Of a DNA stretch of 13,498 nt, positions 7,155 through 13,498 are shown piece after piece. The DNA comes from Bacillota bacterium. Lineage in GTDB: Bacteria > Bacillota > Clostridia > Acetivibrionales > DSM-1351. Position 1 is the first letter of the stretch. Every line of letters starts with the position of its first letter. The position numbers were made by a program, and so were the translations under genes. The notes under the pieces were generated by a model, which had not been told where the DNA came from, searched no databases, and saw nothing but the letters and a program-made list of their open reading frames with translations. The DNA lies in contig JAEWZA010000185.1 in assembly GCA_023395575.1 (NCBI GenBank), forward strand, positions 1-13,498, written 5' to 3'.

Positions 7155-7930
7155 TTTTAATTGACAAATATGCTTATGCTTCAAAATTGGCAGAAGTAAG
7201 TCCAAAAGCAAAAATACTTTTTTCAATGCTGCCTTTGCTGATTTGCATTTGTTTGAATTCCATTATTGTGAGTTCTATTACAATTGTAATTATGACTTTT
7301 ACAACAGTGAACTATGGGAAACTGCCTTTTTCTAAGTATATCAAATTTATGTTATTACCTTTTGGATTCTTAATAATAGGAACGATAACTATACTTATAA
7401 ACCGTTTTTCACTAGACCATACTCTTTTGATTGGGGTTAATATTGGTAAATATGCTTACGGTATAGATACTGAATCTGTTATAAAAAGCTCAAAATTAGT
7501 GATGAAGTCATTAGGTGCAGTCAGTTGTATGTATTTTTTATCTTTAAATACACCAATGTCAGATTTGTTTCAGGTTTTGAGCAGTACAAGGCTTTCTCCT
7601 ATAATAGTCTCACTAATGGAATTAATATATCGTTATATATTTGTACTAATAGATGAAGCAGAAAGAATGATAATTGCAAAGGATTCTAGACTTGGCAATT
7701 GTAATTTTAAAACTGCATTAAAATCAACAGGAGAACTGATAAGCATGCTGTTTTTGCGTGCTTATCAGCGCTCTGACAGAATATATGCAGCCTTGGAATC
7801 AAGAGGCTATATTGGGAAGTTTACTGCTTTAGAAGATGAATATATATATAGTAAGAAAATGAATATTGCGTCACTACTTATATGTTGTTTTCTTATAACG
7901 GCAGGGGCTATGGAAATAGTTTTTTTCTAA
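7151..7930 (+). CDS. cbiQ: CbiQ, transmembrane coupling (T) component of the cobalt ECF transporter
   Basis: CbiQ is the EcfT-type integral membrane protein linking CbiM to the ATPase. The 259-residue product has hydrophobic helices near 24-50, 66-84, 120-131 and 238-256. It carries the two cytoplasmic coupling motifs expected of EcfT: AKDSRLG (176-182) and ALESRGY (214-220), which dock onto the ATPase. The start overlaps cbiN by four bases. The last helix ends close to the C-terminus. Assignment rests on the motifs plus position between cbiN and cbiO. Confidence 0.93.
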   Translation: MILIDKYAYASKLAEVSPKAKILFSMLPLLICICLNSIIVSSITIVIMTFTTVNYGKLPFSKYIKFMLLPFGFLIIGTITILINRFSLDHTLLIGVNIGKYAYGIDTESVIKSSKLVMKSLGAVSCMYFLSLNTPMSDLFQVLSSTRLSPIIVSLMELIYRYIFVLIDEAERMIIAKDSRLGNCNFKTALKSTGELISMLFLRAYQRSDRIYAALESRGYIGKFTALEDEYIYSKKMNIASLLICCFLITAGAMEIVFF

Positions 7931-7956
7931 GTTTAGAAAAATATTGGGAGACTAAT

Positions 7957-8832
7957 ATGAATATAATTGAGACAAAAAATCTTTGTTACTCTTATAGCGA
8001 TGAGAAATTAGCACTAGACAGTATCAATATAGCTATTCCAAAAGGAAAAATAACTGCTGTGCTTGGCGGTAATGGTGCAGGAAAATCAACATTATTTTTA
8101 TGCCTCAATGGTGTTTTAACTCCTAATAAAGGAGAGATTTTCTTTGATGGGCAGAAGGTTAAGTATGACAAAAATGGTATTCTTGAAATGCGTAAGAGAG
8201 TAGGGATTGTATTTCAAGATCCAAATGACCAGCTGTTTTCTTCAAGTGTACGCAAGGATATATCTTTTGGAGCCATAAATATGGGGCTTGGTATGGAAGA
8301 AGTAAAATCAAGGGTAGAACAGGTTATTGCTCAAACAGGAATAGGTGAATATGTAGATAGGCCAACACACGCTCTAAGCTTTGGGCAAAAAAAACGGGTG
8401 GCAATTGCAGGCGTTTTGGTAATGAAGCCAGAGGTAATCATTTTAGATGAGCCCACTGCTGGATTAGATCCAGCTGGGGTAAGTGAGATTTTACAGCTTT
8501 TAACTAAGATAAAAGACGACACTGGAGTATCGGTAATATTAGCAACACATGAAATCGATATAGTCCCAATCTACTGTGATTATGCATATGTTATGGACTA
8601 TGGAAAAATAGTTTTAGAAGGTAATATAAACGATATACTTTTAATACCAGACCAGTTAAGGACGCATTCTTTAAGACTGCCTAGGATAGCACATTTAATG
8701 GAAATATTAAAAAATACAGATTATTTGGATGTTGATAAAACAGCTGCAACAATATCTGCAGCGAGGAAAACCGTTAAAAAGTTGATTTCGGATACAAAAC
8801 AGCATGTGACAGAAAAAGGTGCAATTCTATGA
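7957..8832 (+). CDS. cbiO: CbiO, ATPase of the cobalt ECF transporter
   Basis: This ABC ATPase powers cobalt import. The product is 291 residues with Walker A GGNGAGKST (37-45), Q-loop VFQDPNDQLFSS (Gln 87), ABC signature LSFGQKKRVAIAG (140-152; Phe in place of the usual Gly is typical of CbiO/EcfA proteins), Walker B IILDEPTAGLD (161-171) and switch His 198 in ATHE. The ATG at 7957 is preferred over an in-frame start at 7882 inside cbiQ because the protein then begins with the standard MNIIETKNLCYSYS and GGGAG (7946-7950) lies just upstream. The C-terminal 70 residues are the family's variable extension. It overlaps cbiD by four bases. A single ATPase gene implies a homodimer. Confidence 0.95.
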   Translation: MNIIETKNLCYSYSDEKLALDSINIAIPKGKITAVLGGNGAGKSTLFLCLNGVLTPNKGEIFFDGQKVKYDKNGILEMRKRVGIVFQDPNDQLFSSSVRKDISFGAINMGLGMEEVKSRVEQVIAQTGIGEYVDRPTHALSFGQKKRVAIAGVLVMKPEVIILDEPTAGLDPAGVSEILQLLTKIKDDTGVSVILATHEIDIVPIYCDYAYVMDYGKIVLEGNINDILLIPDQLRTHSLRLPRIAHLMEILKNTDYLDVDKTAATISAARKTVKKLISDTKQHVTEKGAIL

Positions 8833-9959
8833 ATGAACGAGTAGTAAAAGGTGGCAAGGAATTAAGATGCGGATATACAACAGGCAGCTGTGCTACTGCT
8901 GCTGCTAAAGCATGTGCTATTATGCTGCTGAGCGAAGAAGTAGTGGATGTAGTTATAATAGATACACCAAAAGGCGCTAGGTTAACTTTACAGGTAGAGG
9001 ATATAGTTAAACAGAGGGATTGGGTCAGTTGTTCTATATCAAAAGATGCCGGAGATGACCCAGATGTTACAAATGGAATTAGAATTTCAGCAAGGGTTGA
9101 AAGAATATTAAATGGAATACAAATTGACGGTGGCACTGGTGTAGGACGAGTAACGAAAGAAGGTCTAGCCTGCGCTGTGGGTGAGGCTGCAATAAACCCA
9201 ATTCCTAAACAAATGATTACAAAGACTTTGAAGCAAGTTTCACAAAAATACAATTACAATGGAGGATTTTCAGTTGTTATTTCAGCTGAAAATGGTGAGA
9301 AAATAGCAAAGAAAACCTTTAATCCTCGATTAGGTATAGTAGGTGGTATTTCAATATTAGGAACCAGTGGAATAGTTGAGCCAATGAGTGAAAAAGCAAT
9401 AATTGAAACTATACGCTTAGAGATAGATAGTAAGATATTTAAAAATAGTGAATACTTACTTATCTCTCCAGGTAATTATGGACGGGATTTTGCTTTGAAG
9501 GAATTTGGACTTGATATAGATTTAGGTGTAAAATGTTCTAACTTTATAGGAGAGGCTATTGACTATGCGGCATATAAAAAAGTAAAAAATATTCTGCTGA
9601 TAGGTCATGCAGGGAAGCTTTGTAAAATAGCAGGTGGAATAATGAATACTCATTCACGTGTAGCCGATTGCAGATGTGAAATATTTGCAGCGCATTCTGC
9701 ATTGGCGGGTGCATCGCAGGAGCAAGTTGAACAGATTATGAAATCCATTACCACTGATGAAATTGGTGGACTGTTGCAGAAGTTTAAAATAGATAATCAG
9801 GTCTATGAAAGCATATTGAAAAAAACAGAATACTATTTAAATCAAAGAGTTGCTTTTAACTGTAGAATAGAAGTAATAATGTTTACAAAACAGGGTGAAG
9901 TATTTTATCAGACACCCGGTGCACAGCTAGCAATAGAAAATTTGAAAAAGTGTTGTTAA
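8829..9959 (+). CDS. cbiD: CbiD, cobalt-precorrin-5B C1-methyltransferase
   Basis: CbiD methylates C1 of the corrin ring with S-adenosylmethionine in the anaerobic cobalamin pathway, acting after CbiG. The 376-residue length is normal. Visible family signatures are RCGYTTGSCATAAAKA (13-28), DAGDDPDVTNG, GVGRVTKEGLACAVGEAAINP, SPGNYGRDFA and the C-terminal GHAGKLCKIAGGIMNTHSR with VADCRCEI. It starts within the last codons of cbiO (ATGA overlap), so transport and ring synthesis share one transcript. A 94-base gap follows before cbiL, with no gene or clear structure in it. Confidence 0.95.
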   Translation: MNERVVKGGKELRCGYTTGSCATAAAKACAIMLLSEEVVDVVIIDTPKGARLTLQVEDIVKQRDWVSCSISKDAGDDPDVTNGIRISARVERILNGIQIDGGTGVGRVTKEGLACAVGEAAINPIPKQMITKTLKQVSQKYNYNGGFSVVISAENGEKIAKKTFNPRLGIVGGISILGTSGIVEPMSEKAIIETIRLEIDSKIFKNSEYLLISPGNYGRDFALKEFGLDIDLGVKCSNFIGEAIDYAAYKKVKNILLIGHAGKLCKIAGGIMNTHSRVADCRCEIFAAHSALAGASQEQVEQIMKSITTDEIGGLLQKFKIDNQVYESILKKTEYYLNQRVAFNCRIEVIMFTKQGEVFYQTPGAQLAIENLKKCC

Positions 9960-10053
9960 TAATACAAGGTGAATTTATAAAGATAATCGATAAGAAAGTG
10001 TGTCTAGCAACGACTTTATTTATGCTGGCATAACATAGAGGATGTGAAAATAA

Positions 10054-10734
10054 ATGAATGGAGTATTATATGGAGTTGGGGTGGGTCCTGGTGATCCGAA
10101 GTTGTTAACATTACAAGCAGTAGAAGTTATTAAAAATGCCGACGTTATTGCTGTGCCAGATACTGATGGCGAAAAAACTGCAATGAAAATAGTCAAGGAT
10201 TATATAAAGTACAAAAAAATATTATATTGCCCAATGCCTATGAGTAGGGATTTGTTACTCCTTGAGCAGAGTCATCAGAAAAGCTGCGATATGTTAGAAA
10301 AAGTACTTTTAAATGGAGAGGATATCGCTTTTATAACTTTAGGTGATCCTACAATATATTCTACCTATATGTATATACATAGGATGATGACAGAAAAAGG
10401 CTATACTACAAAAATTATTTCGGGTATTACATCCTTTTGTGCAGCAGCAGCTGCGCTAAATATATCACTTTGTGACAGAGAAGAGTCTTTGCATATTATA
10501 CCAGCATCTTATCCTGACACAGAACAGTCACTGTTATTAAAGGGAAACAAGGTGTTGATGAAGAGTGGAAAAAAACTAAGTGAAGTAAAGGATATACTGA
10601 AAAAAACGACTTCCTACAAAAACTCACAGATGGTGGAGCGTTGCAGCATGGAGGATGAAAAGATATACAGGAATTTGGATAAGGTTTCTGATGATTCAAG
10701 CTATTTTTCAATTATTATAGTAAAGGAGAAATAA
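10054..10734 (+). CDS. cbiL: CbiL, cobalt-precorrin-2 C20-methyltransferase
   Basis: A tetrapyrrole methylase that adds the C20 methyl group to cobalt-precorrin-2 using S-adenosylmethionine. The 226-residue product shows the family order: YGVGVGPGDPKLLTLQAVE (6-24) at the N-terminus, FITLGDPTIYSTYMYI (93-108) in the middle, ISGITSFCAAAAALNISLC (122-140), then EESLHIIPASYP. This combination, especially the C20-type GDPK...TLQA start, distinguishes it from CbiF and CbiH. A GAGG-type ribosome binding site at about 10038-10041 precedes the ATG. The TAA is followed 26 bases later by the unusual cbiF leader. Confidence 0.93.
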   Translation: MNGVLYGVGVGPGDPKLLTLQAVEVIKNADVIAVPDTDGEKTAMKIVKDYIKYKKILYCPMPMSRDLLLLEQSHQKSCDMLEKVLLNGEDIAFITLGDPTIYSTYMYIHRMMTEKGYTTKIISGITSFCAAAAALNISLCDREESLHIIPASYPDTEQSLLLKGNKVLMKSGKKLSEVKDILKKTTSYKNSQMVERCSMEDEKIYRNLDKVSDDSSYFSIIIVKEK

Positions 10735-10771
10735 GGTTAAAGAAATATAAAATAAACGAAGGAGGTACCGA

Positions 10772-10835
10772 GCCCATGCCATTTCTGTCAAGGAAATGCA
10801 CATTTCCTTGATGTTCTTTGTGCGAAATGCTGGGC
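10772..10835 (+). promoter_or_regulatory. Long hairpin in the cbiF leader, between ribosome binding site and start
   Basis: The inner stem pairs 10788-10797 with 10802-10811 perfectly (10 pairs) around the loop GCAC. An outer stem pairs 10772-10785 with 10824-10835 (12 pairs, two bulged bases), with an asymmetric internal loop on the 3' side. The strong GGAGG (10761-10765) lies just upstream of the structure and the ATG of cbiF (10848) 12 bases downstream. It could control translation of cbiF, bring the two sites together, or be a small inserted palindromic element. Confidence 0.65.
10776..10811 (+). CDS. Possible 11-codon upstream ORF in the cbiF leader
   Basis: The ATG at 10776 sits 10 bases after GGAGG (10761-10765), the best ribosome binding site in the leader, and encodes MPFLSRKCTFP before TGA at 10809-10811. 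It is in the same frame as cbiF, with 36 bases from its stop to the ATG at 10848 and a TTG at 10818 in between. It may be a leader peptide giving coupled re-initiation at cbiF. No conservation can be judged from one sequence. Confidence 0.35.
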   Translation: MPFLSRKCTFP

Positions 10836-10847
10836 ATTGGCATAATT

Positions 10848-11606
10848 ATGGTTACATTTGTTGGGGCTGGGCCCGGAGCAGTAGATTTAATTACAGTTAG
10901 AGGAAAGGCATTGCTTGAGGTAGCTGACATTGTCATTTACGCAGGATCACTGGTAAATCCCGAACTGCTGACATATACAAAAAAAACATGTCAAATATTC
11001 AACAGTGCGGAAATGACACTTGAACAAGTGATTTCTGCAATGGAAAGAGGAGAAAAAGAGGGAAAGCAAACAGTAAGACTTCATACAGGAGATCCTAGTA
11101 TATATGGAGCGATACGTGAACAAATGGAATTGCTCATAGAAAGAGGAATAGAATATACCGTGGTTCCTGGTGTAAGCTCCTTTTGCGGAGCAGCGGCTGC
11201 ATTGAAGGTAGAATATACTCTTCCTAATGTAAGCCAGACTGTTATTTTGAGCAGGATGGAGGGGCGCACGCCTGTTCCTGAAAAAGAAGAAATATCAAAG
11301 CTGGCTTCACATCGAGCTTCGATGGCATTGTTCTTGAGTTCATCAATGCTTACGGAGCTAAGCCAGAGATTGATAGCTGGAGGATATGAGGAAGATACTC
11401 CTGCAGCTATTGTATATAAGGCAACTTGGCCCGAGGAAAAGATTGTCAGAACAAGTTTAGGAAACCTACATGCTGCTGCAAAGGAAAACAATATCAATAA
11501 AACTGCACTTATACTCGTAGGAAACTTTTTGGGTGGCGAGTATGAGCGCTCAAAACTTTATGATCCGTCATTTACACATGAATTTAGAAAGGCTTCACAG
11601 GAATGA
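10848..11606 (+). CDS. cbiF: CbiF (CobM-type), cobalt-precorrin-4 C11-methyltransferase
   Basis: CbiF adds the C11 methyl group to cobalt-precorrin-4 with S-adenosylmethionine, just before ring opening by CbiG. From the ATG at 10848 the product is 252 residues, the normal size, and begins MVTFVGAGPGAVDLITVRG as family members do. Other signatures are YAGSLVNPELL, RLHTGDPSIYGAIREQ (77-92), VPGVSSFCGAAAAL, LPNVSQTVILSRMEGRTPVP and the late KATWPEEKIVRTSL. The start is uncertain: the ATG lacks a good ribosome binding site, and a TTG at 10818 would add ten residues not expected from the family. The strong GGAGG upstream instead serves a short in-frame ORF inside a hairpin. The gene overlaps cbiG by four bases (ATGA). 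Confidence 0.93.
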   Translation: MVTFVGAGPGAVDLITVRGKALLEVADIVIYAGSLVNPELLTYTKKTCQIFNSAEMTLEQVISAMERGEKEGKQTVRLHTGDPSIYGAIREQMELLIERGIEYTVVPGVSSFCGAAAALKVEYTLPNVSQTVILSRMEGRTPVPEKEEISKLASHRASMALFLSSSMLTELSQRLIAGGYEEDTPAAIVYKATWPEEKIVRTSLGNLHAAAKENNINKTALILVGNFLGGEYERSKLYDPSFTHEFRKASQE

Positions 11607-12625
11607 AAATACAATTAGTGTCTTTTACAAATCAAGGCGGACAACTGTGTGCTTTGCTGCAGAATGAACTAAATAGGCAAGGACATAATTCTGTGGGATA
11701 CTGTAAATATGATATAGACGGCATAAAGCCCTTGGTTTGTGACATAAGGAGTTTCACAAAATATGCATTTGATACATGTGAGGCCATTATCTTTATAGGT
11801 GCTGTCGGCATCGCCGTAAGGGCTATAGCCCCGTTTGTTAAGTCAAAACAGTCTGATCCAGCAGTTTTGGTTATTGATGAGACGGCAAAATATGTTATAC
11901 CTGTTTTGTCGGGGCATATCGGGGGAGCTAATGATTTAGCGCTGTCGCTTTCTCATATACTTTCCGCCCAAGCGATAATAACTACTGCGACAGACTGCAA
12001 CGACAGGTTTGCTGTCGATACATGGGCACTAAAAAATGGTTGCCATATCGCTAATATCGAGAATGTAAAACATATATCTGCAGCAATATTAAAGGGTGAA
12101 AAGGTTGGGCTGTACTCAGACTTTCCAATAGAGGGTGATTTGCCGGGAGGGTTAATCTTCTCAAATAATACTAGGGTAGGGATATGTATCTCAAAAGAAG
12201 AAAAGCATTATTTTGAACATAGATTACATTTGATACCAAGGCAATATGTATTAGGTATAGGCTGCAAAAAGAATACAAAGTATGATAGTTTAATAGATTT
12301 TATCGATTCTATATTACTAGAATACAAGATTTCTCAGTATCAAATTGAAGCAATCGCTTCAATTGACTTAAAAGCAGATGAGACAGCATTGCTTGGGATG
12401 AGTAAGGAGTGGAGAGTACCGTTTTACACATATTCTGCACAGGAACTTTCTTTAGTCCCCGGTGATTTTACAGAGTCAAGTTTCGTAAAAGCAACAACAG
12501 GGGTTGGTAATATCTGCGAAAGGGCGGCAATAAAGGCTTGTGGAGGTAAACTGTTAGTAAATAAAACATGCAGAGATGGAATGACTATTGCGATAGCTAA
12601 AAAAGAATGGAGGTGCAATTTTTGA
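11603..12625 (+). CDS. cbiG: CbiG, cobalt-precorrin-5A hydrolase
   Basis: CbiG opens the delta-lactone of cobalt-precorrin-5A, releasing the C20 unit as acetaldehyde, a step specific to the anaerobic pathway. The 340-residue protein has the expected central domain, with IFIGAVGIAVRAIAPFVKSK (63-82), VIPVLSGHIGGANDLA (98-113) and TTATDCNDRFAVD. It also has the C-terminal CbiG domain, starting YVLGIGCKKNTKYDSL and ending with the VGNICERAA region. Its place after cbiF and in the same operon as cbiD matches the reaction order F, G, D. The stop overlaps the hemA start (TTGA). Confidence 0.95.
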   Translation: MKIQLVSFTNQGGQLCALLQNELNRQGHNSVGYCKYDIDGIKPLVCDIRSFTKYAFDTCEAIIFIGAVGIAVRAIAPFVKSKQSDPAVLVIDETAKYVIPVLSGHIGGANDLALSLSHILSAQAIITTATDCNDRFAVDTWALKNGCHIANIENVKHISAAILKGEKVGLYSDFPIEGDLPGGLIFSNNTRVGICISKEEKHYFEHRLHLIPRQYVLGIGCKKNTKYDSLIDFIDSILLEYKISQYQIEAIASIDLKADETALLGMSKEWRVPFYTYSAQELSLVPGDFTESSFVKATTGVGNICERAAIKACGGKLLVNKTCRDGMTIAIAKKEWRCNF

Positions 12626-13498
12626 GTATTATACTGGCATACTTAGATTACAAGTCAGCTTATATAGATTTTAGAGAGAAAGTCAGCTTTACAGCAACTA
12701 GGGTTAGAGAAATACTTAGAGAAATTAAAAAAAATTATGATATATCTGGAGTTGTATTGCTTTCAACCTGCAATAGAACTGAACTATATATCTCTAGTTC
12801 TGATATAGACAACATAGATGCTGCTGAAATTCTATGTGAAGCAGCAGGCTTAAAAGATGATAGAATTATATCTTTATTTAACATAAAATATAACAATGAA
12901 GCAATTTTGCACCTTATGGAAGTGGCTTGCGGATTACAGTCCATGGTACTGTGTGAGGATCAAATCATTACTCAGGTAAAAAATGCAGCATTAGTTGCAA
13001 GGGAAGAAAAAACTTCTGATTCAATACTTGAAACACTTTTTCGTTTAGGTGCTACAGCTGCCAAAAAGGCAAAAACACTTGTGAAAATTAAGGCTGTACC
13101 TAATTCAGTAGCTGAAAGTGCAATGGATTCTTTGGCGAAAAAGTATAATTTGAATAATAAAAAAGTTCTTGTTATAGGAAATGGAGAAACAGGTCGTCTA
13201 TGTTGCCAAAAGCTTATTAACTTAGGGGCTGAGGTGACCATAACCTTGAGAAAATATAAGCATGGGGAAACGATAGTACCATATGGATGTAGTACTATTT
13301 CTTATGATGAGAGAGCTAAGATTCTTTCAAAGGTAGATGTAGTTGTAAGTGCAACTTCAAGCCCACATTATACTATTACCCTTGACATGCTGGACAAACT
13401 TGATAAAAAGCCTCAATATTTTATAGATCTTGCACTTCCGAGGGATATAGAACCAGTTATTTGGAATATGGAAGGAATTTATTGCTACAACTTAGATT
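12622..13498 (+). CDS. hemA: HemA, glutamyl-tRNA reductase, 3'-partial
   Basis: HemA reduces glutamyl-tRNA(Glu) to glutamate-1-semialdehyde with NADPH, the committed step to 5-aminolevulinate and all tetrapyrroles. The TTG at 12622 follows GGAGGT (12609-12614) by 7 bases, overlaps the cbiG stop, and gives an N-terminus that aligns with the family (REKVSFT at 18-24). Catalytic Cys 50 is present in STCNRTELY. The substrate-binding stretch reads LQSMVLCEDQI, with Cys 111 where the family normally has Gly (LGE); the LNHKTA motif is also altered to LDYKSA. The NADPH site VIGNGETGR, then SATSSPHYT and DLALPRDIEP, are recognisable. The gene runs off the window after 292 codons of an expected 400 or more. 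In a cobalamin operon it probably supplies precursor for corrinoids. The divergence suggests a pathway-dedicated copy, but that is inference. Confidence 0.92.
   Translation, partial: MSIILAYLDYKSAYIDFREKVSFTATRVREILREIKKNYDISGVVLLSTCNRTELYISSSDIDNIDAAEILCEAAGLKDDRIISLFNIKYNNEAILHLMEVACGLQSMVLCEDQIITQVKNAALVAREEKTSDSILETLFRLGATAAKKAKTLVKIKAVPNSVAESAMDSLAKKYNLNNKKVLVIGNGETGRLCCQKLINLGAEVTITLRKYKHGETIVPYGCSTISYDERAKILSKVDVVVSATSSPHYTITLDMLDKLDKKPQYFIDLALPRDIEPVIWNMEGIYCYNLD

Noticed and set aside
8774..9253. 159-codon minus-strand frame opposite cbiD.
   Set aside because: It lies opposite the strongly conserved N-terminal motifs of CbiD; a shadow frame.
9960..10053. Search for a missing cbi gene or regulatory RNA in the 94-base gap between cbiD and cbiL.
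   Set aside because: There is no ORF of useful length and no stable inverted repeat; only a modest ribosome binding site for cbiL can be seen.
4192..10811. Idea that TGA is read as Trp or selenocysteine in this organism, since two genes (the beta-helix protein and the cbiF leader frame) have in-frame TGA codons.
   Set aside because: TGA is the natural stop of cbiN, cbiO, cbiF and cbiG at exactly the expected protein ends, TGG is used for Trp throughout, and no hairpin lies directly after either TGA in the way bacterial selenocysteine insertion needs.
11081..11497. 138-codon minus-strand frame opposite cbiF.
   Set aside because: Antisense shadow of CbiF conserved motifs, with no supporting signals.

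Overview
The window is AT-rich DNA with strong GGAGG-type ribosome binding sites, several TTG starts and anaerobic (early cobalt insertion) cobalamin genes. It looks like a chromosomal segment of an anaerobic Firmicute of the Clostridia. The species cannot be named from the sequence alone. All genes and gene remnants I can support lie on the + strand.

Left part (1-5611): a mixed and partly decayed region. It opens with the 3' part of a gene for a TIG/IPT-type domain followed by an SGNH (GDSL-like) hydrolase. Next come what looks like a frameshifted ArsR-type winged-helix regulator remnant, then a clearly broken gshF (bifunctional glutathione synthetase). The gshF remnant has two frame changes and is cut off 46 codons into its second-domain reading frame. 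It is followed by a secreted pectate-lyase-fold (beta-helix) protein interrupted by one in-frame TGA, and an intact lipoprotein with an SH3-like C-terminal part. Three broken genes in a row suggest either real local decay or a patch of base-level sequence errors; re-sequencing would separate these.

Right part (5634-13498): a cobalamin-controlled operon. A sigma-A-like promoter leads into a cobalamin riboswitch with a recognisable B12 box, then an intrinsic terminator, then cbiM-cbiN-cbiQ-cbiO (an ECF-type cobalt uptake system), cbiD, cbiL, cbiF, cbiG (corrin ring synthesis) and hemA (glutamyl-tRNA reductase, running off the window). Spacing is tight, with 4-base overlaps at N/Q, O/D and F/G and a 4-base TTGA overlap at G/hemA. 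The logic is simple: import cobalt, make the 5-aminolevulinate precursor, and methylate and contract the cobalt-precorrin ring, all switched off when cobalamin is abundant. cbiE, cbiT, cbiH, cbiJ, cbiC and cbiA are not in the window and probably lie downstream or elsewhere.

The most unusual spot is the cbiF leader (10761-10848). The strong ribosome binding site serves an 11-codon upstream ORF, in frame with cbiF and ended by TGA, folded into a long hairpin. The cbiF start itself has no good ribosome binding site. I found no CRISPR array, rRNA or tRNA gene, insertion sequence or phage module, and no wholly new system that I could defend.
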